From: Zygnema cylindricum
Taxonomy: Eukaryota; Streptophyta; Zygnematophyceae; Zygnematales; Zygnemataceae
Assembly (NCBI GenBank): GCA_037447655.1
Contig: JBBHKE010000478.1
Span: 1 to 64,000, forward strand
Length of the DNA stretch: 64,000 nucleotides
Direction: 5' to 3'
The translations under genes and the position numbers were made by a program. Of the stretch, positions 31,137 through 43,268 are shown piece after piece; position 1 is the stretch's first letter, and each line of letters starts with the position of its first letter. The notes under the pieces were generated by a model that worked only from the letters and a program-made list of their open reading frames with translations, was not told where the DNA came from and searched no databases.

Positions 31137-32225
31137 ACTCCTCGGTAGTCGAACATGAAGCTGGATGAGTTCCTTACTATTTGAGATTCATCATAATGAG
31201 CTCAGATCACTCTATTTACAGGTTTGAGGATGAAAACGGAGTCATTGTATTGTTTTTTATGTAGATGATATGTTAATATTGAGTAAGTCATTGGAAATGA
31301 TCACAAAACTTAAAAAAGATGTGAGAAGTCAGCTTGACATTAATGACTTAGGGGAGGCAAAGTACACACTAGGAATTCATATTGAAAGAGATAGGGAAAA
31401 GAGAAAAATCAAATTAACACAAAAAGAAGCAATAGGTAATATGCTTGAGCAATTCCTAATGGAGAATGCCAATAGATGTACAACTTCTATGGAGTTGAAG
31501 AAAGTGAATAAAGGAAATGCGTAGGTAGGAGTGATTACTCTAAATGATGATATGAGTGAGGAAGAGAGAGTTTTTGGAAAGAATCCCTTACAAGTAGATT
31601 TTAGGCAGTCTGAGTTATTTCATGAACTGCATTAGGCCAGATACAGCTCCAGCAGTTGGGGTCTTGAGTAGGAGTCCTAATAATCTTAGAAAGAGAGACT
31701 AGGAGGCAGCTAAGAGGGAAATGAGGTATCTGATTGGGACTCAAGAAATATGGTTGCATTTTGGAGGGGGTGATACTGACATTGCCACTTGGAATGATGC
31801 CAATTATGGTGATGTCCCTACTACAAGGTCTACTCCTTAATATGTTTTGAAATTGGGGAGGGTACTTGCAGTTACAGGATCAATAAAAGGTCATTGCTCG
31901 GGCCACAATGGAGGGTAAGTATATGGCCTCGGGCCACAATGGAGGGTAAGTATATGGCCTCCTGTGCTCCAGTGAAAGAGTTAATGATTGCTTTAGGAAT
32001 TGGGATTCATGAAGAGTGGAATTCAAAATGTCTTTTGTGACTGCCATTGCTTTTGCAGCCAGTCCCAAACACCATGTTAAGGTTAAACACATAGATATAA
32101 AAATAGTGAAAATGATGTACAAACCTGATAGGCAGATAATAGCCGACATGATGACTAAATCTATCCCATCTCCTAAACTCATTTATTGCAGAAAAGAATG
32201 TCGGTTAGAACTGACAAGTGGCTAA
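31137..32225 (+). pseudogene. Partial reverse transcriptase-RNase H of copia element D
   Basis: The longest intact stretch (31270-31524) gives DINDLGEAKYTLGIHIERD and EAIGNMLEQF, matching elements A and B. Stops and frameshifts occur throughout, including TAG for Trp in KRD*EAAKR near 31,700, the same lesion as in element A. A 33-bp duplication (GGCCACAATGGAGGGTAAGT...) is at about 31,898-31,960. The frame ends TAA at 32223. Confidence 0.85.
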
Positions 32226-32238
32226 GAATTAACGGGAG

Positions 32239-33162
32239 TATTGAATTTAGCAAAGGGTAATTCCTATCCTACTTTTGATTAAAGGGGATAACACAGGATA
32301 GAATACAAGGTAGAAGAGAAGCCATGACTGCTCTTGGTAGCCAGAGCTAAGCGAGAGAGAGAGAGAATAAATCTCCACCAAAAGGTGATATACTGGCCAG
32401 GATTTGATCCTGGCCCTACAAAGTTCTTGCCGTCCGAGCTGTTGTTTGTATCCATTTGATGTAGAAGAAGCCAATACACACATACGGTGTTATACAGTAA
32501 TAAACAAAATCATACCCAAAGCATTCATTTAATGGAATAAGTCGAACTGGGGCACATGGAGAGGATGAAATATAAAGTGCGCAAACTATTGGCGCGCCGC
32601 ATATTCAAACGGACGCCGATTGAGGAAATTTATTGTTAGACGGTTCGCATGAGCGCCAAGAGCCAAAAATGGTTCTTTTGGCGGCTTACGCAAAAAGAGC
32701 CACAAATTGACACGAGGCGTTACCTAAGTCGACACCAAAGGAGAAGAAGACAAATCCATGGTATCAATTATAGAAGGTATAAAGATTTTATTGGCGCCGT
32801 AAAAAAAATCGTGAAGTTCATATGGCGGCTAATGTAAATTAGATTTTCTACAGGATGTACTTTACAGTCCTATGATTGGCTGTTAGCTTTGTAAATAGGG
32901 GTTGTGAGTAGGGATTTAGGACTTAGGAAGTTTTTGGGTCCCTCTCTCCAAGAGAGAGTTTGTATATAAAAGTTGACTTTCAGTAACCATAACTAACTTC
33001 TCAGGTGAGCATATTTGGAAATCCTTTTTTTCGTCTGACTGAAGGGAGCCGCGCATTCACAAGGGTGAAGTCAACTTTGTTAGTTGCCTGCCAAGGTTGG
33101 CTGTACATTTGTCATATTTTATGTGACCGGTGGGTTATCCAAATGAGTATTTTGTAGTTGCA
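32239..33162 (+). repeat. 3' LTR of copia element D
   Basis: It holds a TATA box (TATATAAAAG, 32963-32972). The tRNA-like T-arm (32395-32415) has a perfect 7-bp stem GGCCAGG/CCTGGCC. An ATG lies 20 bases before the LTR end, as in A and B, but here it is followed by an in-frame TAG. Confidence 0.85.
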
Positions 33163-33398
33163 AAACTCTGTGGACAATAGAGTCCACAAAATTTCATAAC
33201 CGATATGTATAATTTTCACCTATTGATACTCGATATTAATAGGTTCGTATGTATGATTTCGATTTTCTGTATTGAAAGTTACGTACCTTAACGTAGAAAT
33301 TTTACCAAAACCCCCATCCTTCGGGTAATATTTTGATTATGTCGATTATCCATACAGATGTATTTGTATTTGTGTCGATAATCACCAATAAATAAATA

Positions 33399-33584
33399 TT
33401 AGAGTTTATTTGTCTCCTCAGTGATAACAATCACCGATTTACCGGTAGTGGGATTTATTGCTGATACAGAACTCATCGATACAGAACAACTAAAATTTCC
33501 ATTGCCTGGACAAATTCCTCCACAGACGTCTTCACTATCTGCCAAATAAAGCCCTCCTCGGAATGTGCCATTCCTCGTCGGCAC
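33399..33584 (-). CDS. Possible exon or gene fragment, unknown
   Basis: A minus-strand frame of about 60 codons has codon-like composition unlike its AT-rich surroundings, ending ITEETNKL then TAA. It contains DVCGGICPGNGNFSC, a Cys/Gly-rich phrase. I recognise no family. It could be the last exon of a gene, a captured fragment, or chance. Confidence 0.2.
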   Translation of the reverse strand: MPTRNGTFRGGLYLADSEDVCGGICPGNGNFSCSVSMSSVSAINPTTGKSVIVITEETNKL

Positions 33585-34833
33585 TCATCCACTCGTATTC
33601 ATGCATTCGTTTTGTGCGTAATATGCAAATTAAAAAACTATGGTTAAATACAACCATTTGATTGCGAGTCAGTTGGCCCAAAATAATAAACTAATGCAAA
33701 TAACACCATTTTGGAGAAAATTTTAATTTGCCACGTTTCCTTCTTATTATTCTGCGTTTACAATAATATACTCTTAAGCTAGTATGGGACCGTCGTCATG
33801 TATACTTTTAACAACATGGTTGTAGTTCAACAAGAGTGTAATTCAAAAAGTTTTTTATATGGAGCAAATCAGTAATATGCGTTTTCTTTAAATGATTGTA
33901 ATGACACTTTCACATGGTACTGTAAATGAGGTTATTGTAACGTTGTATACAATCGTTCAGTGTTATACATCGTACAGTTTGTAAAACTAACACATTCTGT
34001 TTTGTTATGGTTTTTAACAAATTTTAGGTCCCCAATTGTGCATTTCTACTACTTGAAATATTCCATAAAACCAATATACAATCATTGAAATCAATGCACT
34101 AACATGGTACAAATAAAGTGGGTATTGAACTTGATATGAAGTTGTAATGTGTAGAACACCCCTAATTTTAAACGCTCTTTGTAAGAGTAATGGTGGCATT
34201 TTACACACATGTTGTTTTTGGTATTTTCCTTCACAATCTTTTCCATGAACATCTTCGTGTAAGCGATACGCTTTTAAACGATTTAAGGTCCTAACACTAA
34301 GTGGGCTCCGTATGGTTTGGTAATTGATATAGGTAATGAACCACACAAAAATGGAATATACAACGATTTCACCAAAAAATTTAAACCTCGAGTTTCTTTT
34401 AGGGTTTAAGAGAGATTTCTTAGTCCTTTTCGATCATCTATGATTATTGAAAATTGAAAGTTCTACACTTCGAAAATCAGCAGTGTACCGTTCTAGAGTA
34501 AGCATCTCGACTAGATGAAGAGTAATAAATAAAAAATAACACACACAAAAATCATTCTATTCAAGTGACACACCTGTTTCACTCGAACAAGGGATAATAC
34601 AAGGTGAGGAAATCTAAAAAAACGCCGCAAGATTGGGGCATTTTGTTGGCATTACGATGAACTAGAGCATTAGACGTCACCATAAACATTCCGTTTTTTA
34701 CTATCAAAAATTTCTATAAAATACCTTTGAACAACTGATGTAAAAAACAATTAAGATATTCGAAATAACTTTATGAATTGAAAAACGTAAACATAAACGT
34801 TTGAGGAGGCCTTTGCTCGAGCAATGTTAATTC
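33585..34833. other. AT-rich intergenic, no gene seen
   Basis: No supported gene. A phrase TTGTAAGAGTAATGGTGGCA at about 34,178 recurs in similar form at about 34,993, suggesting a diverged duplication. Confidence 0.5.
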
Positions 34834-34925
34834 TAGTGTTGTGTGTCGGTGAAATTCCTACCGGAGATAAATCGATAACCTAGATATCGGTAATTCTTAT
34901 CACCGAGGATACCGATAAATTTTGT
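34834..34925. mobile_element. hAT-like left-terminus fragment
   Basis: TAGTGTTGTGTGTCGGTGA at 34834 is the inverted form of the terminus TACCGATACACAACACTA seen at 41150 and 41888. Sub-terminal TATCGG/CCGATA words follow. No matching right end or 8-bp duplication was found. Confidence 0.45.
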
Positions 34926-35348
34926 TTTTTGTTATAAGTGATTATTGTTGTTAAATGTTGATATATCCAAACAACTAAAATTTAGCCATCTTTGTAAGAT
35001 TAATGGTGGCATTTCACACAAATTTGTTCCATCACAAAACTTTATCGTAAGTGTAGTTTATAATACATGTTTGTACCAATTCGTGCATCTTCATGTTACA
35101 ATTTCGAAACTTCGAAACTTTTCAATGAAAAAAATTCCCAATGTGCACGATGGTACACATATCGTAATCTCTATACAAATTATAGACCTTTGTTCGCCGT
35201 TATGGAAACCTTTAAATAGGCGGTGTCTGTCTTTCCGCGCGTTGTTAGTTCGCACGGTCCACGCCCTGTAACGAGTACTTAACGGAATCCTGCAACTTCC
35301 AATGTACGACATTTATTTTCTACATTTTGCCGTACCGCCGGCACAATT

Positions 35349-35841
35349 GCGTTGTTCACACTTGGAAAAGTGGGAAAACGATGTCCTAAATTTTGGGATC
35401 CGTACGTCAAATTTCATAAAATGACAAAAATCGCGGCGGTGACGGTTGGGACGGTCGGTTTGGAGCGTAGCGACGGACAAAAGATGCAGTTCTATGCGTC
35501 AAAACTCGACAGCGGCGAAAACCAGACTGCAACTGCCGTCCGCCATCGGACATCATGTTCGGAATGCACTTTTTCGTTTTTGAAGAATTTCGAAAACGAC
35601 GCTCACGGACGTGAACCGTACAAAAATTCATTCCCTCGCAAACTTATGAACAAACTAGAGGACCAATCACATAAGCGAACATGTAAAGAAAAAAAAAAAA
35701 AAAACACACCGATGGAAAAAAAAAGGGTCACCTTTTTCCCACTCCCTGCTGGTACTGTTCCGAAAACACACCGATGGAAAAAAAAAATGTCACCTTTTTC
35801 CCACTCTCTGCTGATACTGTTCCGCTCTTCCTTTACTGCAA
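35349..35841 (+). repeat. Dispersed repeat family C, copy 2
   Basis: A direct copy of 29624-30062 in the same orientation. The frame from 35352 is uninterrupted for over 100 codons across the shared part (RCPKFWDPYVKFHKM onward). The right end carries an internal duplication of an ACACCGATGGAAAAAAAA unit. A related terminus, GGCGTCGTTCACACTTG on the minus strand, lies at 45402-45418. Confidence 0.75.
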
Positions 35842-35848
35842 AGCAAAT

Positions 35849-36300
35849 CTCTCTCTCCCTGCCTGTCTCTCTCTCTCTCCCTCTCTCTCTCTCTAAAAAA
35901 TAATCACTTGTGTCAGTTTATACCTGGCGTTTTTGGATCCCGGTTTTTACTTAGATGCTTATTTTACTTTCGATTCCTTAAAGGAATTTTCCTTTTCCAC
36001 ACTATTCGTGGTCAGTAGTTAAGCTCCATTTTTTCCATTATTTCTCTAAGTCTTGGTGGTCTCTGTCTATGTCGGTTCGCAGGTAAAACTTAGTAAAACT
36101 TACATAACAAATTAGGATTACTGTGGTTTCCTTTCCCTCTGCTTTTTTCCTCTCTCTTTTCCTTTCTTTCTCCCTCTCCATCTTGTCTTTTTCCTCTCCC
36201 ATTTTCTTTCCTTCTCCATTTTTCCTCTCTCTCTCCCTTCCCTCCCGGAAAGTAAAACGCTCTCTCTTCGGAGGCCTCTGCCCTATGGGAGGATTTTGTG
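35849..36300. repeat. Pyrimidine-rich low-complexity tracts
   Basis: CT-rich stretches occur at about 35,849-35,895 and 36,120-36,245. Frames on both strands are low-complexity and not credible genes. Confidence 0.8.
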
Positions 36301-36499
36301 GAGTGGGAGGGAAGAGATGCGGTTTTTGTTTCACCAATTAGATGTGGTAAGAAGAGAAAAGAAAAATGACACACAAAAAAAGGAAAGAGTTTCATACCGT
36401 TTCAGTGTGGCTTTGTTGGCAAAATGTGTTTTAGGTTTGAGATAAGGGAACTCTCCAAATTAGGTGTGGTAAAAAACCCTTTAGTATTGCAACTCTTTA

Positions 36500-37410
36500 G
36501 TAATGATTAGTATTGCACGAACTAATAATGTGCTAATACTAATTATACAGGCAAAGAACTGTACCGATATTAATTGTACAGACTAATAACTATGTCAGCA
36601 CGAGTTATACAGACTAATAACTGTACTAATACTGATTACAGAGACTAATTATTGTAGTAATACTGATTATACATACTAATAACTGTACTAACACTACTTA
36701 TACATACTAAAAACTGTATTGATAGTATTACTAATTATACATACCAAAAACTGAGTTAATACTAATCATATAGACTAATAACTCTACAAATACTGATTAT
36801 ATAATAATTGTCCTAATACTAATTATACAATACTAATAACTGCACTAACACTCATTATATAGACTAATAACTGTACTCATACTAATTATACAGATTTATT
36901 GCTATAGCTGTAATAACACTTATTATACAAACTAAAACTGTGCTACGACTAATTATACAAGCTAATAATTGTTCTATCACTAATTATATAGACTAATAAC
37001 CGTGTTACTACTAATTAAACACTATTAATAACTGTACTAACACTAATTATAGAGACTAATAACTGTATCAATACTTTTATACAGACTTATAATTGTTTTA
37101 ATACTAATTATACAGACTAATAACTGAACCAAAACTGATGATACAAACTACTAACTATAAAACACTAATTATACATACTAAAAACTGTACTAATACTTAT
37201 TATACAAATTTATAACTATACTAATACTAACTTTACAGAATAATAATTGTACCAAAACTAATGATACAAACCCATAATTGTACTCACATACTATTAACTT
37301 TACTAATACTGATTATACGTACTACTAGCTTTACTGATAATGACAGTACAAAAACTGATTATACGTACTAATAGCTGGACTAATACAGATAATACACAAA
37401 TAATTAGTAT
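36500..37410. repeat. Degenerate 31-bp minisatellite, block 1
   Basis: About 30 diverged copies of a unit close to AACTGTACTAATACTAATTA plus TACAGACTAAT. Two further blocks of the same unit are at 40522-40792 and 41889-42250. Confidence 0.85.
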
Positions 37411-38288
37411 GAATATCTCGTATAAGTGTTGTGATTTGAAAAATTTAGTACTCAGTAGATGGGTCAGAGGGATTAGTACTTAGAATATTTTTGGTATACA
37501 CACTTTAGTACTGACCCCTAATAGTGTTACAGTAGTATAAGGATAAAAGAGTGTACCGTACTTCTACAGGGAAACGCAATATGAGGTTTTTGCAGGTATT
37601 TTGGGAATGGCGCCGACACTCACATACACGTGTCGTATATTGAACGGACGGATTCCCGGAATTGAACGGACAGATTCCCGGAATTGGACGGACGTAATTT
37701 GGACCGGACATCCGGTAAATTTACTGTACGGATTCAGTAATGAACGTTGATTCGAATCGTGTCGACGGACACGATTCTCGCGGGACCACAAGTGACGAAG
37801 CACGCCGTACGCACTCAGGTGCTTCGTACCGCACAACAACAGTCAGTTGGACTTATGTGAACAATGCTGACTAAGCATCAATTCACAATGGGACCACAGA
37901 TAATGATTTGGACGCGTGTCGCCCATCGCGAAGATCTACTTTACATCTTACGACGATCTGTGAATTAGGAATTTACTAGTACGGACGCTTACAGTAATTT
38001 GGACGGATTCGCCAATTGCTGACTAAGCAAGTGGCACAATGTATGTACGGCCACTATCTGTAAATATCTGAAACAACATTAATTTGTATGTAGTTAATTT
38101 GTTTTTAGTGTTACATTACTAAAATAGGATAAAAGTTACAATTAGGGTTTTGGACGTACTTCCGGTACAGTAGACGTACCGTTGACCTACAGTGACTTTA
38201 TTAGTGTATAGTACCTAGTTACACGTGTAGTTCCTTGATTAGTGTAGGGATCAGTAGATGACTCTGTGAGTATAAATTGTTGGACTTA
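37411..38288. other. Intergenic with small repeats, no gene
   Basis: Contains a near-duplicated GATTCCCGGAATTGAACGG phrase at about 37,650-37,690 and a 10-bp perfect hairpin GAATCGTGTC/GACACGATTC at about 37,753-37,776. No gene is seen. Confidence 0.5.
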
Positions 38289-38984
38289 GGGTGGACTTCC
38301 ATTAGGCGTCCCAGTAATTGTAGGGAAAATTTTACTGAAGGGCGTGCCTTCCATTAGGTCGCGTCTGTAAACCTGCGTGGCTCATTCTGGTTGGTAACAC
38401 GTAGTTTAATATTCGATGCTTAAAATCTGGAAAGAATCTTCGAATGCAATGTCAGAACGCAATATCTGTACGAGCGGAGGTAATATCTGTACCAGCGGAG
38501 ATAATATCTGTACCAGCGGAGGTAATTAATGACTCGTACAGAGGGCATTAAATGTACTACCCAAAATTTCAAAACGCAACGACAAAAAGGCGGCAGCAAA
38601 CTTTGATGGTGGGAGCGTGACGGAATAATTTCGGCTGATTCGCAGCCACCCTGGCGAAAGGCACATGGCCCTTGCGACGTGTACGCACATACACGCGCGC
38701 TCATCGTGGATTCTTTTTACCTTTTCCACGCGGCCTATTTTTACACGTTCTGTATTCGAGAATTGTCCTCACTTTGCACGGTCTTAGAAAACTGTAGGTT
38801 AGTGACGCGGCATCACGGATATAAAGTGTAATTAAAATCCGACGGTCCTAATTTACGCCTACAACCTTGGACAATTTTCTGTAATGTTGTTTTCGTTGAA
38901 AAAAATATATTTCTGTACGAACCTGTTCGAAACGGTACGGCCTTCAGTAAAAAACCCCACTTTTTCGCTAATGGAAGTCCACCC
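38289..38984. mobile_element. Foldback MITE-like element (copy 3)
   Basis: 696 bp, starting GGGTGGACTTCCATTAGGCG and ending in inverted CGCTAATGGAAGTCCACCC, flanked on both sides by TTA (38286-38288 and 38985-38987). It shares order and phrases with copies 1 and 2 (GGCCATGTGCC, CGTCACGCTCC). It includes three tandem 22-bp AATATCTGTACCAGCGGAGG units near 38,460-38,525. This copy gives the clearest target duplication of the family. Confidence 0.85.
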
Positions 38985-40521
38985 TTAGTTTATTTTTGAT
39001 TATTAGCTGAGTTGATCAAAGTAATGGCAGACTGTTTTTCTGCATCTTTGACCTGTCAGTGTGATCACTCTAATTGATATCTTGATATGAAACTTTGTGT
39101 GTATGTTCTATAATATAGAAAATATATGGTTGTGTAGTTTCATTCTGTTCTGATATTTGTGTAGAATTCTATGAGAGACGTAATTGGTTAGTTTGATAAG
39201 CTGTCAACTGTTTTTCGGAAACTTTGGAGCTCATATCTTTAGGATTCATTTGTGGATCAGGCAGTAACTTTGGGAGGTTATAGTGTCGAGTACATACTGC
39301 ATACTGGTGCAGTTTGAGGTGCTTTTGAATATTGTGGAGTAATCTGTGTTGTCTGGAAAACAGCTGTTTTGGGGTAGTCTGTGGGTATTTTCCGTGAGTA
39401 ATCCATGGCTGAAATAGGCCAAGGACAACAGTACTTGATTCATGCCACTCACGCTCGTATGGTCATGCACGACAACTGTCATGCCGTAAGGTGTCGGCGA
39501 GTATTTTTACTCGATCCCATACTAATTCACGTACGTGTGACGTGCCAGGTTCATAACTGCGTGTACAGTGCAAGGTACACATGAATCAGAGACCGTATTA
39601 CATTCCCGTCCGACACAAAGTGAAATCGGCGTGGAACGAGACGGCGGTACGGCATCAGATGTCAGAAACTCAAACGGCTCCAAACTTGACAAATGTCTAA
39701 AGTTATGAAACCTCGAAGGTCATGCATTATTATGTTTAGCTTAGGGAGGGTTTTTATCCTCAAGGTGTAGATGTAAGGCATTTCGAGGCAGCCACGCAGC
39801 GGTCGCCTCCAAAAACTGGCAGCGTTTGCACATAGAAACCTGCATGCTCAAAGACATATAGGAATTAGTGCAGTGTACGGTTAGCGAAAGCATAGGATAA
39901 ATTCCATTTGGCGTTTTAGGAACAGTTGCAAATTAAAGCACGGGAATCCAACATTGGAAGTTTGTCGTTTTCAGGCAAGCATTATCCCCGGGATTTGTCG
40001 AACCTTGTGATAGTGAGGGTTTCACCTAAATATTTAGTGACATGCTAGTTTTGAGTTGATTCCATCCTTACTTACCTGACCTTGCTTTGTCTTTTATTTT
40101 TGCTTAGTCCAGGTGCTTGGTATGTTTTGCTTTTTCGGGTAAATTGATTGATTATTTCTTGGCGATATATATTCTTCATACTCCGGTTTTAATCATGTAT
40201 ACTGTACATATGTAATGGTTAACCATTTTTTGGTGTTTATTGGTGACCCAAGCTGTATTTGATGCATGCCACTCACGGTCGTATGGTCATGCACGACACT
40301 ACCCATAAATGGAAAAAACCTATAGTACATCACTACCCTCAACTCCAACATTGTTAGATCCCTTGGTGGAGGATCTTGGAGGCTCCACCTATCATCTTCC
40401 ACCTTAATTTGTCGAAAGAGAGTCGCAACTTACGCTCGTTGGATGGCAATTGACAAGCACTAACGGTAAAAAAAAATGAAAAGGCTCAGTGACAACTCCT
40501 CCGACGCATCAACTCATATGT
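38985..40521. other. Intergenic with a dispersed duplicate
   Basis: No gene is supported. A 33-bp phrase containing TCGTATGGTCATGCACGACA occurs at 39441-39474 and again at 40264-40297, both after a TTGAT-type lead, suggesting a short diverged repeat. Confidence 0.5.
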
Positions 40522-40792
40522 TTTCAGACTAATAACACAGACGAATAGTAGGACTAAAACTAATTATACATTACTGAAAACTGCAAATTATAAATTATTA
40601 ACCATTGTACCAACACTAATTCTACATTACTAATAAGTGTACTAACACTAATTACAAAAATTGTAATAATACCAATAACACTGACTAAAAACTGTACCAA
40701 TACTAATCATACACACATATAACTGTTCTAATACTACTTTTACAATAACTTTCTTAATACTTATTTTATACTAAAAACTGAACTACTACTTG
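40522..40792. repeat. Degenerate 31-bp minisatellite, block 2
   Basis: About eight diverged units of the 36500-37410 repeat in the same orientation. Confidence 0.75.
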
Positions 40793-41896
40793 GAATACTT
40801 CTAAGCAGTGAGCCGCGACGTCTCCTAATTTCGTTTCGTCGTCATTACTGTTGGAATGACACGAATTACATAGGATTATACAGACGCTACTTCGTGCCGT
40901 CGCGAACTATACTATTTAACAAACATACATACGAACGCATAGAATACGTTAAAACCTACATGCGTCCTAATTATACGTAAGACCTTTAATTTTCAAGACA
41001 AAAACTTGTGTTAATACTCGTCCTTTTGTGTAGCCGACTTTTCTCCTTCATTTTTATGCGAAATATCGTACCAATATTATCGATATATCAAAATCCCCGA
41101 AAAAAGGGCCATATCGGTTATCGGCAAATCCTTACCGATACACAACACTAATGTTTAGTATTAGTACAGTTTTTGACATATATAATTAGCGTCTATATGT
41201 ACGGAATGTACACTCAACTGTACGTCTTATTCCCCCTACGCGCCCTACTCACAACCCCTGAGGTACCTACCAATCAGATCATTTGTACAAGCCGAAAGTA
41301 CAGTAGCCGGCATAAGATGTGTACGGATTTAGTACGGCTCCAGTTAAGACGATGTACCTTTCACATCCGACGCCGTGGCTTTGTCCCTTTATTTTTTGGG
41401 ATCCACTGGAAACCTGCCACGTGTCAATCCGTCAGCTTTTTCGGCAAAAGCCGCCAAAAAAGCCATTCCGGATGCCGGCGTTCACGCTCACCGTCCGCTC
41501 GTATTTTCTCATTGAATTTCGTCCGTTCGATTTCACCGGCGCGCATAATGTTATTTTGCATCCGTTGTACTTTGTGTCCGCCGTCTTTTTACCGTTCCAT
41601 GATAATCAGTTTATCGGTACAATTCCGTACGTTTCCGTAAAATTTATGTTCAGTTAACCGCCCAAAAAGTACTACAAAAGTGCAACGTATATTTTCGTCA
41701 AATTTCGTACATTTCCCGTAAATAACTGTACATTTCTCGTAAATTTACCGTTCAGTTTACCGGACAGAAAGCAATCCGGACAGAAAGTACAGAAAGTACA
41801 AATATATCGGGACCGCTGACCGTTCGATAACCGATAACTATCGGTATCGGTGTTATCGCGATAATTTTTTTACCGATACACAACACTACTAAACAT
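40793..41896. mobile_element. hAT-like element with an internal inversion
   Basis: Two copies of the terminus TACCGATACACAACACTA end at 41150 and 41888. The second is followed by CTAAACAT (41889-41896), and the first by its exact complement ATGTTTAG (41151-41158). The next 30 bases after the first are the 31-bp minisatellite in inverted orientation. This fits an element inserted in the minisatellite with an 8-bp duplication, after which its left end and flank were inverted. Frames at 41173-41657 are not recognisable genes. Confidence 0.55.
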
Positions 41897-42250
41897 ACAT
41901 ACAAAAACTGTACTAATTCTAATTTTACAGACTAATAATTATACCGATACTAATTACGTACGAGCAAAAACCTATGCTAATACTGACCAAACATATTCGT
42001 AACTATACTGATCATATATATTCATAATTGTACTAATATTAGTTATATATCAAAATTATCAAAATGTGTAGCAATCGCGACAAATTGTACCAAATATAAC
42101 ATTATGTATCAAGCTAATTATGTACAACAATATTGATCAAACGTATTGATAACTGATACTGATCAAATGATGATCATGATAACTGATAACTGTAGTATTG
42201 ATGATCATGTGTATTGATAACTGTACTAATATTAATTATACATCAAAATG
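41889..42250. repeat. Degenerate 31-bp minisatellite, block 3
   Basis: Diverged units of the same minisatellite, continuing to the right of the hAT-like insertion. Confidence 0.75.
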
Positions 42251-42314
42251 TGAGGACAAAAGCAGTAAAAGTGTCCCTCATCTTGTATAACTTCTTTCTC
42301 ACATGACGATTGAA

Positions 42315-43268
<954 letters not shown>

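Larger units (their letters stand above)
31137..33162 (+). mobile_element. 5'-truncated Ty1/copia element D
   Basis: It begins within reverse transcriptase and runs through RNase H, a purine tract and a complete 3' LTR (32239-33162, 924 bp). The LTR starts TATTGAATTT, a mutated TGTTGAA, and ends ATGAGTATTTTGTAGTTGCA. It is a third member of the A/B lineage. No 5' LTR or target duplication was found. Confidence 0.88.

Noticed and set aside
34014-34346. 110-codon minus-strand frame
   Set aside because: Composition is AT-driven, with no domain and part lying in a diverged repeat phrase; no support as a gene.
41173-41657. 112- and 155-codon frames near the hAT-like element
   Set aside because: They overlap in different frames, have no recognisable domain and lie in repeat-derived DNA.
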